A stretch of DNA of 33,434 nucleotides. It comes from Polyangiaceae bacterium (GTDB lineage Bacteria > Myxococcota_A > Polyangia > Polyangiales > Polyangiaceae). Of this stretch, positions 16,828-26,600 are shown piece by piece. The stretch covers positions 1 through 33,434 of the forward strand of contig JABFRG010001241.1 in NCBI GenBank assembly GCA_013141295.1, in the 5' to 3' direction. Position 1 is the first letter of the stretch, and every line of letters starts with the position of its first letter. Below the pieces are notes generated by a model. The model did not search any database and was not told the origin of the DNA. It was given only the letters and a program-made list of their open reading frames with translations. The position numbers were made by a program, and so were the translations under genes.

Positions 16828-19684
16828 CGGCTACCTCTCGAACATAACGTTTGCCGCCGTCGGCGGTCTCGATGCGTACCCGGAATGGCAACTTCGGAAG
16901 GTGAGTCTCCAGCTCCAGCGAGAACTTGCGGAAGGCGCGCGGTGAACCGAGCAGCTTCGCGGCCTCGGCCTCGGTGATGGATCCGTGCTTCTCGATGTGC
17001 AGGAACATCTTTCGCGCGCCCTCGTCGGCGATGGCTCCGGCCCAGCCCTCGGACCGCGGCGCTCGCTCTTCCTCCGGCGGCGGCGGGATGGTCGAGGCCT
17101 TGGCCGTCTTGGGGGGAAGCGCGGTGGTGCCCAACACCGAGTACCACTGCTCGGGCACCGCGCTCTGCACCCGCTCTACGCTGTCGGGGTGGAATATCTC
17201 CACGCGCGCGAGATCGTCGGTCGGCCCCTCGAGGCCGAAGAACACCTCCGTCCACGCCTCGGTGACGGGTAGCTGAATGCGACCGGTTCGAAGCTCGCCG
17301 GGAGTGGTGACGTGCTTGAAGACGACGCGAATGTCGTCGCGTCCTGCCACCCGCAGGCTGATGTCGACCTTCCGCGGGGCCGCAAATCCCAGGCTGGTGG
17401 TCGTTTGCTTGGCAAAGCACAGGCGAACCTTGAGCCGGTGCGAGCCGAGCACGTCGTCCTGCGTCTGCACCTCCACGGCGTACTCCGAGTAGCCGCCCTG
17501 CTCGGCGCGCTTGCGGGTCACCGTGAGCACCGGAATCACGCGCTCTTGCGGACTGTTGCCGCCGTGCGCGAAGGTGGCACCGGCGTTGCCACTGGCGAAC
17601 ATCGCGGTATCGGTGCGAAACAGCAGGAATCCGGCGACGCCATCGTATCCCAGCGACGACACCGAGACGTTCACCATGCCGTCCTCGGCCCGCGGGTGCG
17701 CGTCGAGAATGTGGCGACGGCTGCGGCCGGCCTTGTCATCGTAGGGCTGTATCTTCGTGGTCTCGTCTTGGAGCAAGAATCCGTGATCGGCGGTGAACAC
17801 GAAGTTCTTTACCCCGGCGAGCTGCAGGTGGTGCCAGGCGGCCTTGATCTGCCGTAGCGTCGATTCGAAGGTGGGCAGCCCCACGTTGGCTTCGCCGGCA
17901 TCGTCGATCTCCTTGGAATGAACCACGATGAGCGCGTGCGCACGCACCTGCGAGGTCAGCTTTTCGGTGGTGGCGTCGCATACGTCGACGAGTCGCAGCG
18001 AAAGGGCGCGCTTGCCCACGCTGCGCATGCCCATGGCGCGCGCACGGTCGTCTGGCTCTCGTACGGTGTACTCGCCGGTTTTGAAGCCGCCGAAGGCCCC
18101 GGCGACGGCGAGGCGCTCGCCCTTGGCCACCGGCGCGAGCACGTTCATCCCCACAGAAGTGATGCTCGGAAGCTCCGCCAACCGCGGCTTCAGGTCGACA
18201 ACGGTGCCCGCGCCACTCAGCTCCTCCACGAGCTCGGTGGCCATCTCGTAGCGGAAGGCATCGATGAGGAATACAGCGACCTTCTCGCCCTTCTCTGTTC
18301 CTTGCGTGAGCGGGTGAACCACCTGCTCGAACAGATTCCGCTGTCGCAGCTCGGGACTGGGCAGGAAGCCGCCGTCCGTGCACAGCGTCGCGAAGTCGGC
18401 GCACAGAGCGTCGGCCCAGTCGCGATGCGCCTGCCGCAGCTCGGTGACCAGTTCGCGGAGCGACGAGTATTCGGGGAGCGTCGACGTAAGCAGCGCGAGG
18501 CGCCGTTGCTCGAAGCGGCGATGCGCGCGGTCCACCTCGAAGGCTCCGGCGGCGTAGCGTTCCGCGGCGTCGTCTACGCTGCGCGCGCCCGCGAGGGGCC
18601 GCGGATGGCGCGCGAGAGCGGCCCCGAGCTCCGCAGCTTCCTCCACCAGCGTCCACGACCAGCGACGCTCGCGATCGCGCTGAATCCAGAAGGATCTGTC
18701 GCCGGCGCGCGCCGCACACCACTCCTTGGCTTTGGCCCACTGCTGGCTGCGCAGCGCCTCCACCGCGCCGCGAAGGACGCGAACCTCCTCTTCCTTGAAG
18801 GTGTCAATCTGACCCAGGTCCTCGGGCGTCATCGCGGCCAGCTCGGTCTTGAAGAACTCCTCGACCTCGTTGGCGATGCGCTCGTAGGCGTCGGCGTTGT
18901 CACGACGAATGCGCGCCGCCAGATCGCAGCAGGCCTTCACCAGGGGCGCCGAGAGGGACTTCAGCGGCAAGAGGTTGGGGTCGTGCGGCGGCCGCCGCAG
19001 ATCATGCACGTACTCCACCGCCAGAATCCACGCGCCGAGCTGGTGCAAGAGCCCGTCGAACGTCGACCTCTGGGCGGAGGGGTAGTAGCGCGTCCACGCC
19101 TCGTCCATGCCCGTGAGCCGATGCACGTAGGCCAGGAGCGGGCCGAGGCTGTCGGCCTTGGTGAGATGAGACGAGGTCGGATTCGCCAGAGCCTCGGCGA
19201 GATCGATGGGGCGAAAGTTGGATTCGCTCACCGCGGCGCCCGCGACTGCCTCGGAGAGCCAGGTATCGGCGGCTTCGAGGCTGGGGCCGGTGGCCACGAA
19301 GGCGTCAACCTCGGCCGGCGCCACCCGGGCGGTGGCTGTCTCGCGAATCAAGCTATCGAGGCCCTTTCGGTAGCGGACCCCTGCCTCGTACAGCTCGAGG
19401 AGCGGCGTCGCACGGATCGAAAGCTCGGTGAAGCCCGGCATGTGGACGAGCAGCGGCTGGTTGTCGAGGCCGTTGCCAAACTCCTCGAGCTTGAACAGGA
19501 GGTCGAGAAAGCTGCCGCGGAAGCCGAGCACCGGGAAGGGAAACGCGCCCTGTGCGTGCTTTGCAGCGAGGTCGTCTGCGAACTGCGTGTAGGACGCATC
19601 CTTGTCGAGCCACACCACGATGCCTTTGCGCCGTAGCTCGCCGAGAACTTCCTGCTCCATCGCCGCCGATACGGGTCCGTTCAT
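16820..19684 (-). CDS. pglZ: BREX alkaline-phosphatase-like protein PglZ (954 aa; alternative ATG about 24 nt downstream)
   Basis: VAVFLIDAFRYEMATELVEEL, LIVVHSKEIDDAGE, AGVKNFVFTADHGFLLQDE, VSVSSLGYDGVAGFLLFRTD: PglZ-type phosphatase motifs in BREX context. Confidence 0.9.
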   Translation of the reverse strand: MNGPVSAAMEQEVLGELRRKGIVVWLDKDASYTQFADDLAAKHAQGAFPFPVLGFRGSFLDLLFKLEEFGNGLDNQPLLVHMPGFTELSIRATPLLELYEAGVRYRKGLDSLIRETATARVAPAEVDAFVATGPSLEAADTWLSEAVAGAAVSESNFRPIDLAEALANPTSSHLTKADSLGPLLAYVHRLTGMDEAWTRYYPSAQRSTFDGLLHQLGAWILAVEYVHDLRRPPHDPNLLPLKSLSAPLVKACCDLAARIRRDNADAYERIANEVEEFFKTELAAMTPEDLGQIDTFKEEEVRVLRGAVEALRSQQWAKAKEWCAARAGDRSFWIQRDRERRWSWTLVEEAAELGAALARHPRPLAGARSVDDAAERYAAGAFEVDRAHRRFEQRRLALLTSTLPEYSSLRELVTELRQAHRDWADALCADFATLCTDGGFLPSPELRQRNLFEQVVHPLTQGTEKGEKVAVFLIDAFRYEMATELVEELSGAGTVVDLKPRLAELPSITSVGMNVLAPVAKGERLAVAGAFGGFKTGEYTVREPDDRARAMGMRSVGKRALSLRLVDVCDATTEKLTSQVRAHALIVVHSKEIDDAGEANVGLPTFESTLRQIKAAWHHLQLAGVKNFVFTADHGFLLQDETTKIQPYDDKAGRSRRHILDAHPRAEDGMVNVSVSSLGYDGVAGFLLFRTDTAMFASGNAGATFAHGGNSPQERVIPVLTVTRKRAEQGGYSEYAVEVQTQDDVLGSHRLKVRLCFAKQTTTSLGFAAPRKVDISLRVAGRDDIRVVFKHVTTPGELRTGRIQLPVTEAWTEVFFGLEGPTDDLARVEIFHPDSVERVQSAVPEQWYSVLGTTALPPKTAKASTIPPPPEEERAPRSEGWAGAIADEGARKMFLHIEKHGSITEAEAAKLLGSPRAFRKFSLELETHLPKLPFRVRIETADGGKRYVREVADD

Positions 19685-19736
19685 GGCTCACTTTTGGGTC
19701 GAAGGCCCCGTACCTTGTTCTCGTGGAGTTTGGTCT

Positions 19737-19925
19737 TCACGCTACCTTGATCTCCGGCGGAATCGGAGACGGCTCGGGAATTGCCTGGCATGCGCAGTCT
19801 CCTCCGCACGTGGGTGTGCACCCACCACCGGAAGTTGGCGGCATGGTTTCGACCCAAGTGCCGCAATTTCGGGCAGTTCGAACCATCCGGAATTTCCGGA
19901 TGGTTGCCCCAGGGTCAGGCGTCAT
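19737..19925 (-). CDS. Possible small ORF (62 aa) overlapping the pglX2 stop; weak
   Basis: MTPDPGATIRKFRMVRTARNCGTWVETMPPTSGGGCTPTCGGDCACQAIPEPSPIPPEIKVA; ATG overlaps the last codons of pglX2 and the frame runs through the perfect inverted repeat. No homology known to me. Confidence 0.2.
   Translation of the reverse strand: MTPDPGATIRKFRMVRTARNCGTWVETMPPTSGGGCTPTCGGDCACQAIPEPSPIPPEIKVA
19881..19905. repeat. 25-bp perfect inverted repeat AACCATCCGGAA-T-TTCCGGATGGTT just past the pglX2 stop
   Basis: 12-bp arms 19881-19892 and 19894-19905 around one T; outer bases allow an interrupted GGGCA/TGCCC extension when read on the minus strand. Confidence 0.9.
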
Positions 19926-22900
19926 CGCTCTCCTCCTCCTGGCCTAGGAGCGGTCCTTCGCCTTCATCGGCTTCGTCGGCCTTGGCGCTCTTCCTGGCGC
20001 GGCGCTTAGCTTCCTTGGCGACAAGCTCGGCGGCCGCGGTGGCGTGGTCCGCGAGGAACTTGGCGCGGGCGGCGTCAGGGCCAGGCTCGTCGATGGTGAA
20101 GTCCTGGCGAATCTCGTCTTGCAGGCGAAGCTCCCAGGCGTACGCCTTGGCCGGGTGCAGCTCCCAGAAGCACTTGTGGGCCACGGCGAGGGACGGATCC
20201 TCGTGGCACTTCTTCTTCACGCGGGTCGGGAAATAGCGGGCCGCCAGGTGGGACCAGTCGTAGTCCTTCTTGCCCTGCGCGTTGGCCAGCTCCTTCCACC
20301 ACTTCTTCGGCTCCTTCCACTGCGGCTCGAGGAGCGGCCACAGCGCGGCGCTGTTGACCATCACGCCGTCGTCGAGGTCCATGGTGTAGCGGGCGTCGAC
20401 CTCGCGCTTCGTGGTCTTGTCGTCCGCCGGCGGCGGTCCCCTCTCGGCGATTTCCGTCACCTTGGCGATGAAGTCGTTGAGCTCTTCGAGGAGCTTCTGC
20501 ACTTCCGTGAATCGCTTCTCGGTCGCACCCTTGCCGCGACCTTCGCGGCGCGCATCTCGTAGGTCAACCAGCTCGCCCTCTAGCACACGGCGCTCCGGGC
20601 CCAGGTGCTCCGCGACGAGAACCGAGAGAGTCTCCGGTTCGAAGCGATGTACGCAGACGTAGGCGACGTAGGTTCGCTTTGACGAAGAAAGCGGAAGGTA
20701 TATCGGACGGCCCTCATACATTGCACGGTGCTGAGCGAAGAAGAATTTGCGCAGATACGAGGAGAGGTCGGCGCCTGGGGAGATCCTCTCGCCAAGATCC
20801 GTCCACGCCTGCCGCAGGGGAGTGCACGTCTCGTGACCGAGCGTCTGAGAAGCGGGACTCAACAGGAGAATCCCATCAGGAACATGCGACTCCTGGTGAG
20901 TTGCAAACCCGCCGCGGCTCGAGAGGCGTCCGAGGCAAACGCCAAGGCACTGCGAAATGGTGTGCCATAGCTCGGGTTCGTCTTCACCGAGCAGAATTTC
21001 TGGTAAGGGCTCGCCCTCGGCACGGTCCACCGCCGTCTGCGCCCAACGTTTTGCGCCAGACCACGATGACCGCCCAACGAAACGATAGTCCACAGAGAGT
21101 TCGTTCCCCCACTCGTGTTGACTGAATGAGGCCCGGAGCGTCGAGAGGATTGTGTCTGTACCCGCAACGGGAGCAAACGGAAGGCGCCTAACGTCGCCAA
21201 GCTGAAAGTTGATGGTTGGATTCAGAGCTGAAGCAAGCTCGCGAACGACCGTCCTATTCAGTGCGCAAACGAGCTCCTCTGCGCTGGCGCGAAGGGGGAA
21301 CACCGAGGCACCAGAGACGTCGCGAACGCAGCGCACACCATGCATCCGGGTTCCAAACCTGTTGCCGATCGTGGTGTACGCAACCCCGAGGTCGGGATCC
21401 CGCTGGGGACGAACGTTCGGCAACAGAACGCGTAGCTCCAGGGAAGCCTGCTCTGCACGCAGTAGCCATCGGTAGGGCTCAATCCACTCACGACCCTCGG
21501 CCCCCTTGATGTACGGCAACAACCCTGCGTCTCGATCGCCCGTTGCGGCGCGGCTCGCAACCTCAGGAGAAACTTCCCAAACGGCGCGAAGGAATCTGTC
21601 GTTGTTGGTCGTCGCTATGCCCCCCTCACACCGAGCAACTTCGCCAATTTTCTGCAGCTCGGCGTAGCGCTCCATGAACTCACGTTCAAGCCAAAACAAG
21701 ATCGGCGCGCCTTGGATGCGCGAGAACACGGCACCGTCGAAGGGAACATAGTTAGACGACTCCGCAAGCGCCCTCGCGATGTCGACCGTCTGGTGTGAGG
21801 TAATGGCGTCCCTGCTTCCAACACGAGCGGCCAACGACATACCGCCTTGGGTCGCGGTCGGAGATGCGACGACCATCGCCGACTGAATCAACTTCGACGC
21901 TCGGCGAAACGCCCCCTTTCCGACGTCGGCGAGGAGCAGAATCTGTCCGCGGAGAAGACGTTCTCTCGTATCCTGAAAGGAGCTCAGGAACATCCAGTTC
22001 GATAGGGCTACGAACGCGATCAACCCATCGGGCTTGCACAGCTCGATCGAGCGCTGCACGAAAGCGGCAAAAAGGTCAGTATTGTCGCCGAACGCTTCCG
22101 CAAGCACCTCAGCAGGTAGCTCAATCTTCGCCGTTGCGAGATAGGGCGGGTTGAAAGCGACGACATCGTACCGCCCCTCGACGAGCAGCGCGCGCAAACG
22201 GACGCCTGCGGCGAGCTGCGCTCCGTCAAATCGTACGCCTAGGTCATTCGCGCGCGTACGAGACGCGAGGAATCGTTCGAGGCTGGAAGCGGGTTCGGAG
22301 AGCAACGCCGGTTGAGCCGCACGGTCGGAGTTGAACCGCATGAGACTCCCGCGGACCCCGACGTGCCGAAGTTCCGCCACCGCATCGGCGAGCTCGGGCC
22401 CATCGGAGGGGAACGCATCCGCGAGCGCGCTAAGGGCTGGGTCACCATCCTTCAGGCCATCTAGGTCAAATTCCGTCGCCACCAAATTCATTGGGGGAAT
22501 ACGGCCATTGGGAGCAAGCCGACGCGCCTTCAAGTAGAGCACCGCCGCGGTGATCTGGACTGCGCGACTGTCGATGTCCACCCCGTGAAGGTTGTGCCGG
22601 AGAATCGCGTCCACGATCGCGCCGTTGCATACTTCTACGCCCCTGTCTCGAGCCTCCTCTCGGTAGAGCGGAACCAGAAGGTCAAAGGCACCAGCGAGAA
22701 AGTGGCCGCTGCCGCAGGCGGGGTCTAGCAACCTCAGGTCGGCGAGCGATGCTGGCAGGCTTTCCGCGGAGGCAGTCACCGCATCAGCAACGAACATCGG
22801 CCACCCGCTGGGCGGTTGCGCTGGCGATCGCGTATCCGACGTAGAACGCGCGCGTCTCATGGCGAGGGCCATGCGTCCGAGGCTGTTCTGGAGCAACCAC

Positions 22901-23625
22901 TCCACCATGTATTGTTCGGTGAACAGCTGTGTTTTTGACGCGATTTCGTGCGGCTCGACCCTACCCCTCGGGCCAACACGCTCGTCGATCGCCTCCCGAC
23001 GAGGATCGTTCCAGAACTGGTAAACCCACCCAAGGCTCGTGTCGTCGTGCCAAACGCTGTCGAGCTCTGGGGCATTCAAGATTCCGATCACCTGGCGCAG
23101 GGCCGCAGCCGAGAGCAGGAAGTAGCGCTCGAGGGGCGTCTCCCCATACAAGCCAGGTAGGTCGATGGCGAGCTCCGCAAAGACAAGGGAGAGGAGGAAG
23201 TCGAGCCCTTCGTAGTCGTCTCGCCCGTGTACGCCGGCGAGAGTCGGTGCGTGCTCTCGGAACTCGAGATAGCCCCGGCTCGTCCACCCACCAGAGAGTA
23301 CCGGAGGGCGCGAGATGCCGCACGCCTCTAGCTGTCGCAAGAGAAACAGGCGTAAGAGCGCGGTGGACGCGATCTCCGATTCGGCTGAGCAGCTTGCCGA
23401 CTGGGTCTGTTGGCCACGTCCGCGGGCTCGAGCTCGTTCGGCGCCCCACGCTTCGAAGCGCAAGCGCAGCACCAAGTCCCGGTGCTCAAGCCCGGCATGG
23501 TCTGCCGCCACCGACAGGCGAAACCTCCGCTCCAGCTGCTGATGCAGGTCTGCTTCCAGAATTGTGCGAAGGCATCGCACGCTGGTCGACAGCGCCTCCA
23601 TCGCCTCTACTGCCATCTCAGGCAT
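19915..23625 (-). CDS. pglX: BREX adenine-specific DNA methyltransferase PglX, second copy (start could be 23664, 23625 or 23616)
   Basis: Motif I LLDPACGSGHFLAGAF, motif IV YDVVAFNPPYLATAK, BREX PglX N-terminal GGWTSRGYLEFREHAPTL...TSLGWVYQFWNDPRREAID...EPHEIASKTQLFTEQYMVEWLLQNSLG, C-terminal YTMDLDDGVMVNSAALWPLLEPQWKEPKKWWKELANAQGKKDYDWSHLAARYFP. Confidence 0.9.
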   Translation of the reverse strand: MPEMAVEAMEALSTSVRCLRTILEADLHQQLERRFRLSVAADHAGLEHRDLVLRLRFEAWGAERARARGRGQQTQSASCSAESEIASTALLRLFLLRQLEACGISRPPVLSGGWTSRGYLEFREHAPTLAGVHGRDDYEGLDFLLSLVFAELAIDLPGLYGETPLERYFLLSAAALRQVIGILNAPELDSVWHDDTSLGWVYQFWNDPRREAIDERVGPRGRVEPHEIASKTQLFTEQYMVEWLLQNSLGRMALAMRRARSTSDTRSPAQPPSGWPMFVADAVTASAESLPASLADLRLLDPACGSGHFLAGAFDLLVPLYREEARDRGVEVCNGAIVDAILRHNLHGVDIDSRAVQITAAVLYLKARRLAPNGRIPPMNLVATEFDLDGLKDGDPALSALADAFPSDGPELADAVAELRHVGVRGSLMRFNSDRAAQPALLSEPASSLERFLASRTRANDLGVRFDGAQLAAGVRLRALLVEGRYDVVAFNPPYLATAKIELPAEVLAEAFGDNTDLFAAFVQRSIELCKPDGLIAFVALSNWMFLSSFQDTRERLLRGQILLLADVGKGAFRRASKLIQSAMVVASPTATQGGMSLAARVGSRDAITSHQTVDIARALAESSNYVPFDGAVFSRIQGAPILFWLEREFMERYAELQKIGEVARCEGGIATTNNDRFLRAVWEVSPEVASRAATGDRDAGLLPYIKGAEGREWIEPYRWLLRAEQASLELRVLLPNVRPQRDPDLGVAYTTIGNRFGTRMHGVRCVRDVSGASVFPLRASAEELVCALNRTVVRELASALNPTINFQLGDVRRLPFAPVAGTDTILSTLRASFSQHEWGNELSVDYRFVGRSSWSGAKRWAQTAVDRAEGEPLPEILLGEDEPELWHTISQCLGVCLGRLSSRGGFATHQESHVPDGILLLSPASQTLGHETCTPLRQAWTDLGERISPGADLSSYLRKFFFAQHRAMYEGRPIYLPLSSSKRTYVAYVCVHRFEPETLSVLVAEHLGPERRVLEGELVDLRDARREGRGKGATEKRFTEVQKLLEELNDFIAKVTEIAERGPPPADDKTTKREVDARYTMDLDDGVMVNSAALWPLLEPQWKEPKKWWKELANAQGKKDYDWSHLAARYFPTRVKKKCHEDPSLAVAHKCFWELHPAKAYAWELRLQDEIRQDFTIDEPGPDAARAKFLADHATAAAELVAKEAKRRARKSAKADEADEGEGPLLGQEEESDDA
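20042..20521 (-). repeat. ~480-nt direct repeat, copy A (3' end of pglX copy 2); partner 23751-24230
   Basis: Sequence colinear at a constant 3709-nt offset with no indels seen and high nucleotide identity by eye. Confidence 0.85.
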
Positions 23626-26600
23626 CCGCATCCTGCCATTGTTCTTGGCTCTCGGACTCTTCAAACGCTATGTCTGCCTGCTCAGGCGCTGGCGTATTCT
23701 TCTTTGCGCGCCTCTTCGCCTCCTTGGCGTCAATCTCCGCGGCCTCCGCGGCGTGGTCGGCGAGGAACTTGGCACGCGCGGCGTCCGAGCCTGGCTCGTC
23801 GATGGTGAAGTCCGGGCGAATCTCGTCCTGGAGCCGGAGCTCCCAGGCGTAAGCCTTGGCCGGGTGCAGCTCCCAGAAGCACTTGTGGGACACGGCAAGC
23901 GACGGGTCCTCGTGGCACTTCTTCTTCACGCGAGACGGGAAATAGCGGGCCGCGAGGTGGGACCAGTCGTAGTCCTTCTTGCCTTGCGCATTGGCCAACT
24001 CCTTCCACCACTTCTTCGGATCCTTCCACTGCGGCTCGAGGAGTGGCCAGAGCGCTCCGCTATTGACCATTACGCCGTCGTCGAGGTCCATGGTGTATCG
24101 AGCGTCGACCTCGCGCTTCGTGGTCTTGTCATCGACCGGCGACGGCCCCTTTTCGGCGATCTGCGTGACCTTCGCGATAAAGTCGTTGAGCTCTTCGAGG
24201 AGCTTCTGCACTTCCGTGAAGCGCTTCTCGGCCTTGCCCTTGTTCGTGCCCGAAGCCCGCGCCGCGCGGAGATCGTCCAGCTCGCCGTCGAGGCGACGCT
24301 TGGTTGGGACGAGGTGATCGGCGAGAAGATCGCTGAGAGTCGTGTCGGTCCACCGATGGATGGAAACGAAGGCTACGAAGCTCCGCTTGGCGGAGGAGAG
24401 CGGAAAGTAGATGGGCCGGTTTTCGTAGACCTTCTTGTGGTAGTCGAAGAAGGACTTGCGAAGATAGGTGGAGAGGTCGTCACCGTTGCCTACTGCTGCG
24501 CCGTGCTGAGCCCACGCTTCAGAGAGAGACTCTCCGATTGCGCGTTCTTCGAGAGAGACGAATAGTGTTCCTTCAGAGATTGATGGCTGACCGCCAGCAG
24601 GCGTAAAACGCCCAAGGGCAACCCCGATCGAGAATGAAACTATGGCCTCGGGCAAGCTCGGCTCGGGGAGTTGCCGAAAGGGTGACGGCTCACCCTGCCC
24701 CTCGTGGTCCACCGCGGCTTGTGCCCAACTCTGAACGCTCGCCCAGCTCGAGGGGCCGGGTTCACTGAACTCTGTGGAAGTCTCGCGATGAGATTCGTGA
24801 ATACCAAACATTTCCTCGACGCACGCAAAAATTGCCTCGGCATGAGGCACCTCGAACATGGGCAACCTGTTGACGTCGCCCACTTGAAAATGGACGGTGG
24901 GATTCAAGGACTCGAGGACATACTTGGCCCGACTAGAATTCATCAAACAGACCGTTTCGGCGGGATTCGGGGGATACAAAGATGCTGCCATTCCATCGAT
25001 CACGGCCCGCCAGCGGTGTGCGCGGCCAGAGAAGGACGCCCCGATCATTGAGAAGCCAACACCGTATCCAAAATATACTCGCTCGTTGCGAATCTGCCGC
25101 GAGTAGCTGCCATACAGATGTGCGGCCAGAACCTTGATTTGCAATCCGTTGCCGTACCAAACACAGACGTCGTCGCATGGGTCAATCCAGCAAATCCCCG
25201 CACTCCCCTTCATATACCTCGTCCAGGTGGTCTCGAGACTGGCCCGATACGGCACATTTGTTCGCGTGCTTAGGCAGGAGGCCCGGGCCACCTCCCAGTG
25301 TTTGCGAAGGAATCGGGCGTTGTTCCCGCTGTTCAGTCCGAACCGCGCCGGGCTCGTCTCTCCGAGCTTGGGAACGGCCGCGTACTGCGAGAGGAGACTC
25401 GGGCTCCACCAATACACAATGGGCTCACCTCCGATCACTTCGAAGCCACGCGGGTCGAAGTCGTGTCGCCCCAACTGAGCCAACAGCGCACCTCGCTTGC
25501 GCTTCGTGCGCTCGCGATCGTAGGACTTGTCGTCTAGCGGCGTTGGTTGCATCGCAACGCTCGGCACGCCGGGGTGCGGGGCGCGGCGGAACACCGGAGC
25601 GGCGACCGCGAGGACCTCGTTCGGCACATCGTCGAAGGCGCCGCGGTCGAAGTCCCCGATGGATCGCAAGTCGTTCTCCCTGAGCAGTCCCTTCCGCAGC
25701 TCCGCGAACTGGCCCAGGAACATCCAGCCGCGCATGGTGAGGAGCGCCGAGATTCCGCCACTTCGTGCGAGCTGCAGACCGCGCTCGAGAAACGCCGCGT
25801 ACAAGTCGGCCTTGCCCCGCGGATAGGTCGCAGCGACATATCCGAACGCATTCGTCTTGCTGGTGCCCTGATAGGGCGGGTTCCCCACGACCACGTCGTA
25901 CGTGCCTTCCTTGGCGATGCGCACGAGGCGCACCCCAGCGGCGAGCTGCTCGCCATCCAGCCGCAAGCCGAGGTCTTCGGACTTCGAGCACTTGCTCAGG
26001 AACTCTTCGAGCTTGTCGACGATGGTCGCCTTGGCCTGCTCGGCGGAGATCTTCACCTTCTTCTTCGGGAAGCCACCGAACAGGTCGCCCTGCCCGCGGG
26101 TGCGCTCGAACTCTAGCTCCACGTGCTTGATGGCATCCTCGACTGCGGCGTCCACCTTCAAGAGCGAGCCCAAGTAGTCGACCCCCGCGAGCGCGGTGAG
26201 CAGCTTGGTGGTCAGGTCCTCGGGAATTCCGGCCTGTTCCTTCAGCTCCCGGCGGAGCTGCACCACGGCCGCATCGTCTGCAGGCAAATTGCCGAGCTGC
26301 AGCACTGGCGCCACCAGGTTCAGGCGCTTGGGGTGCGCGCCCTTCGCGAGCGACTTGGCTTTGAGGTACAGCCCCGCAGCGGCGATCTGAATCGCGCGAG
26401 GGTCGATGTCGATGCCGAAGAGGTTGTTCTCCAGAATCGACTCGGCAATTTCCTTGTCGGTGATCGTCGTGCCATTGTGGCGGGCTTCTTCGCGGTACAG
26501 CGCGGCGAGCAGGCCGAAAGCGATGACCAAGAAGTGCCCACTCCCGCAGGCTGGGTCGAGGAGCTTGATGGCGTGAACGGACTCCGGCGCCTTCTCCACG

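Noticed and set aside
17918-19636. 572-aa plus-strand ORF antisense to pglZ
   Set aside because: Shadow of the pglZ reading frame; no recognisable protein features.
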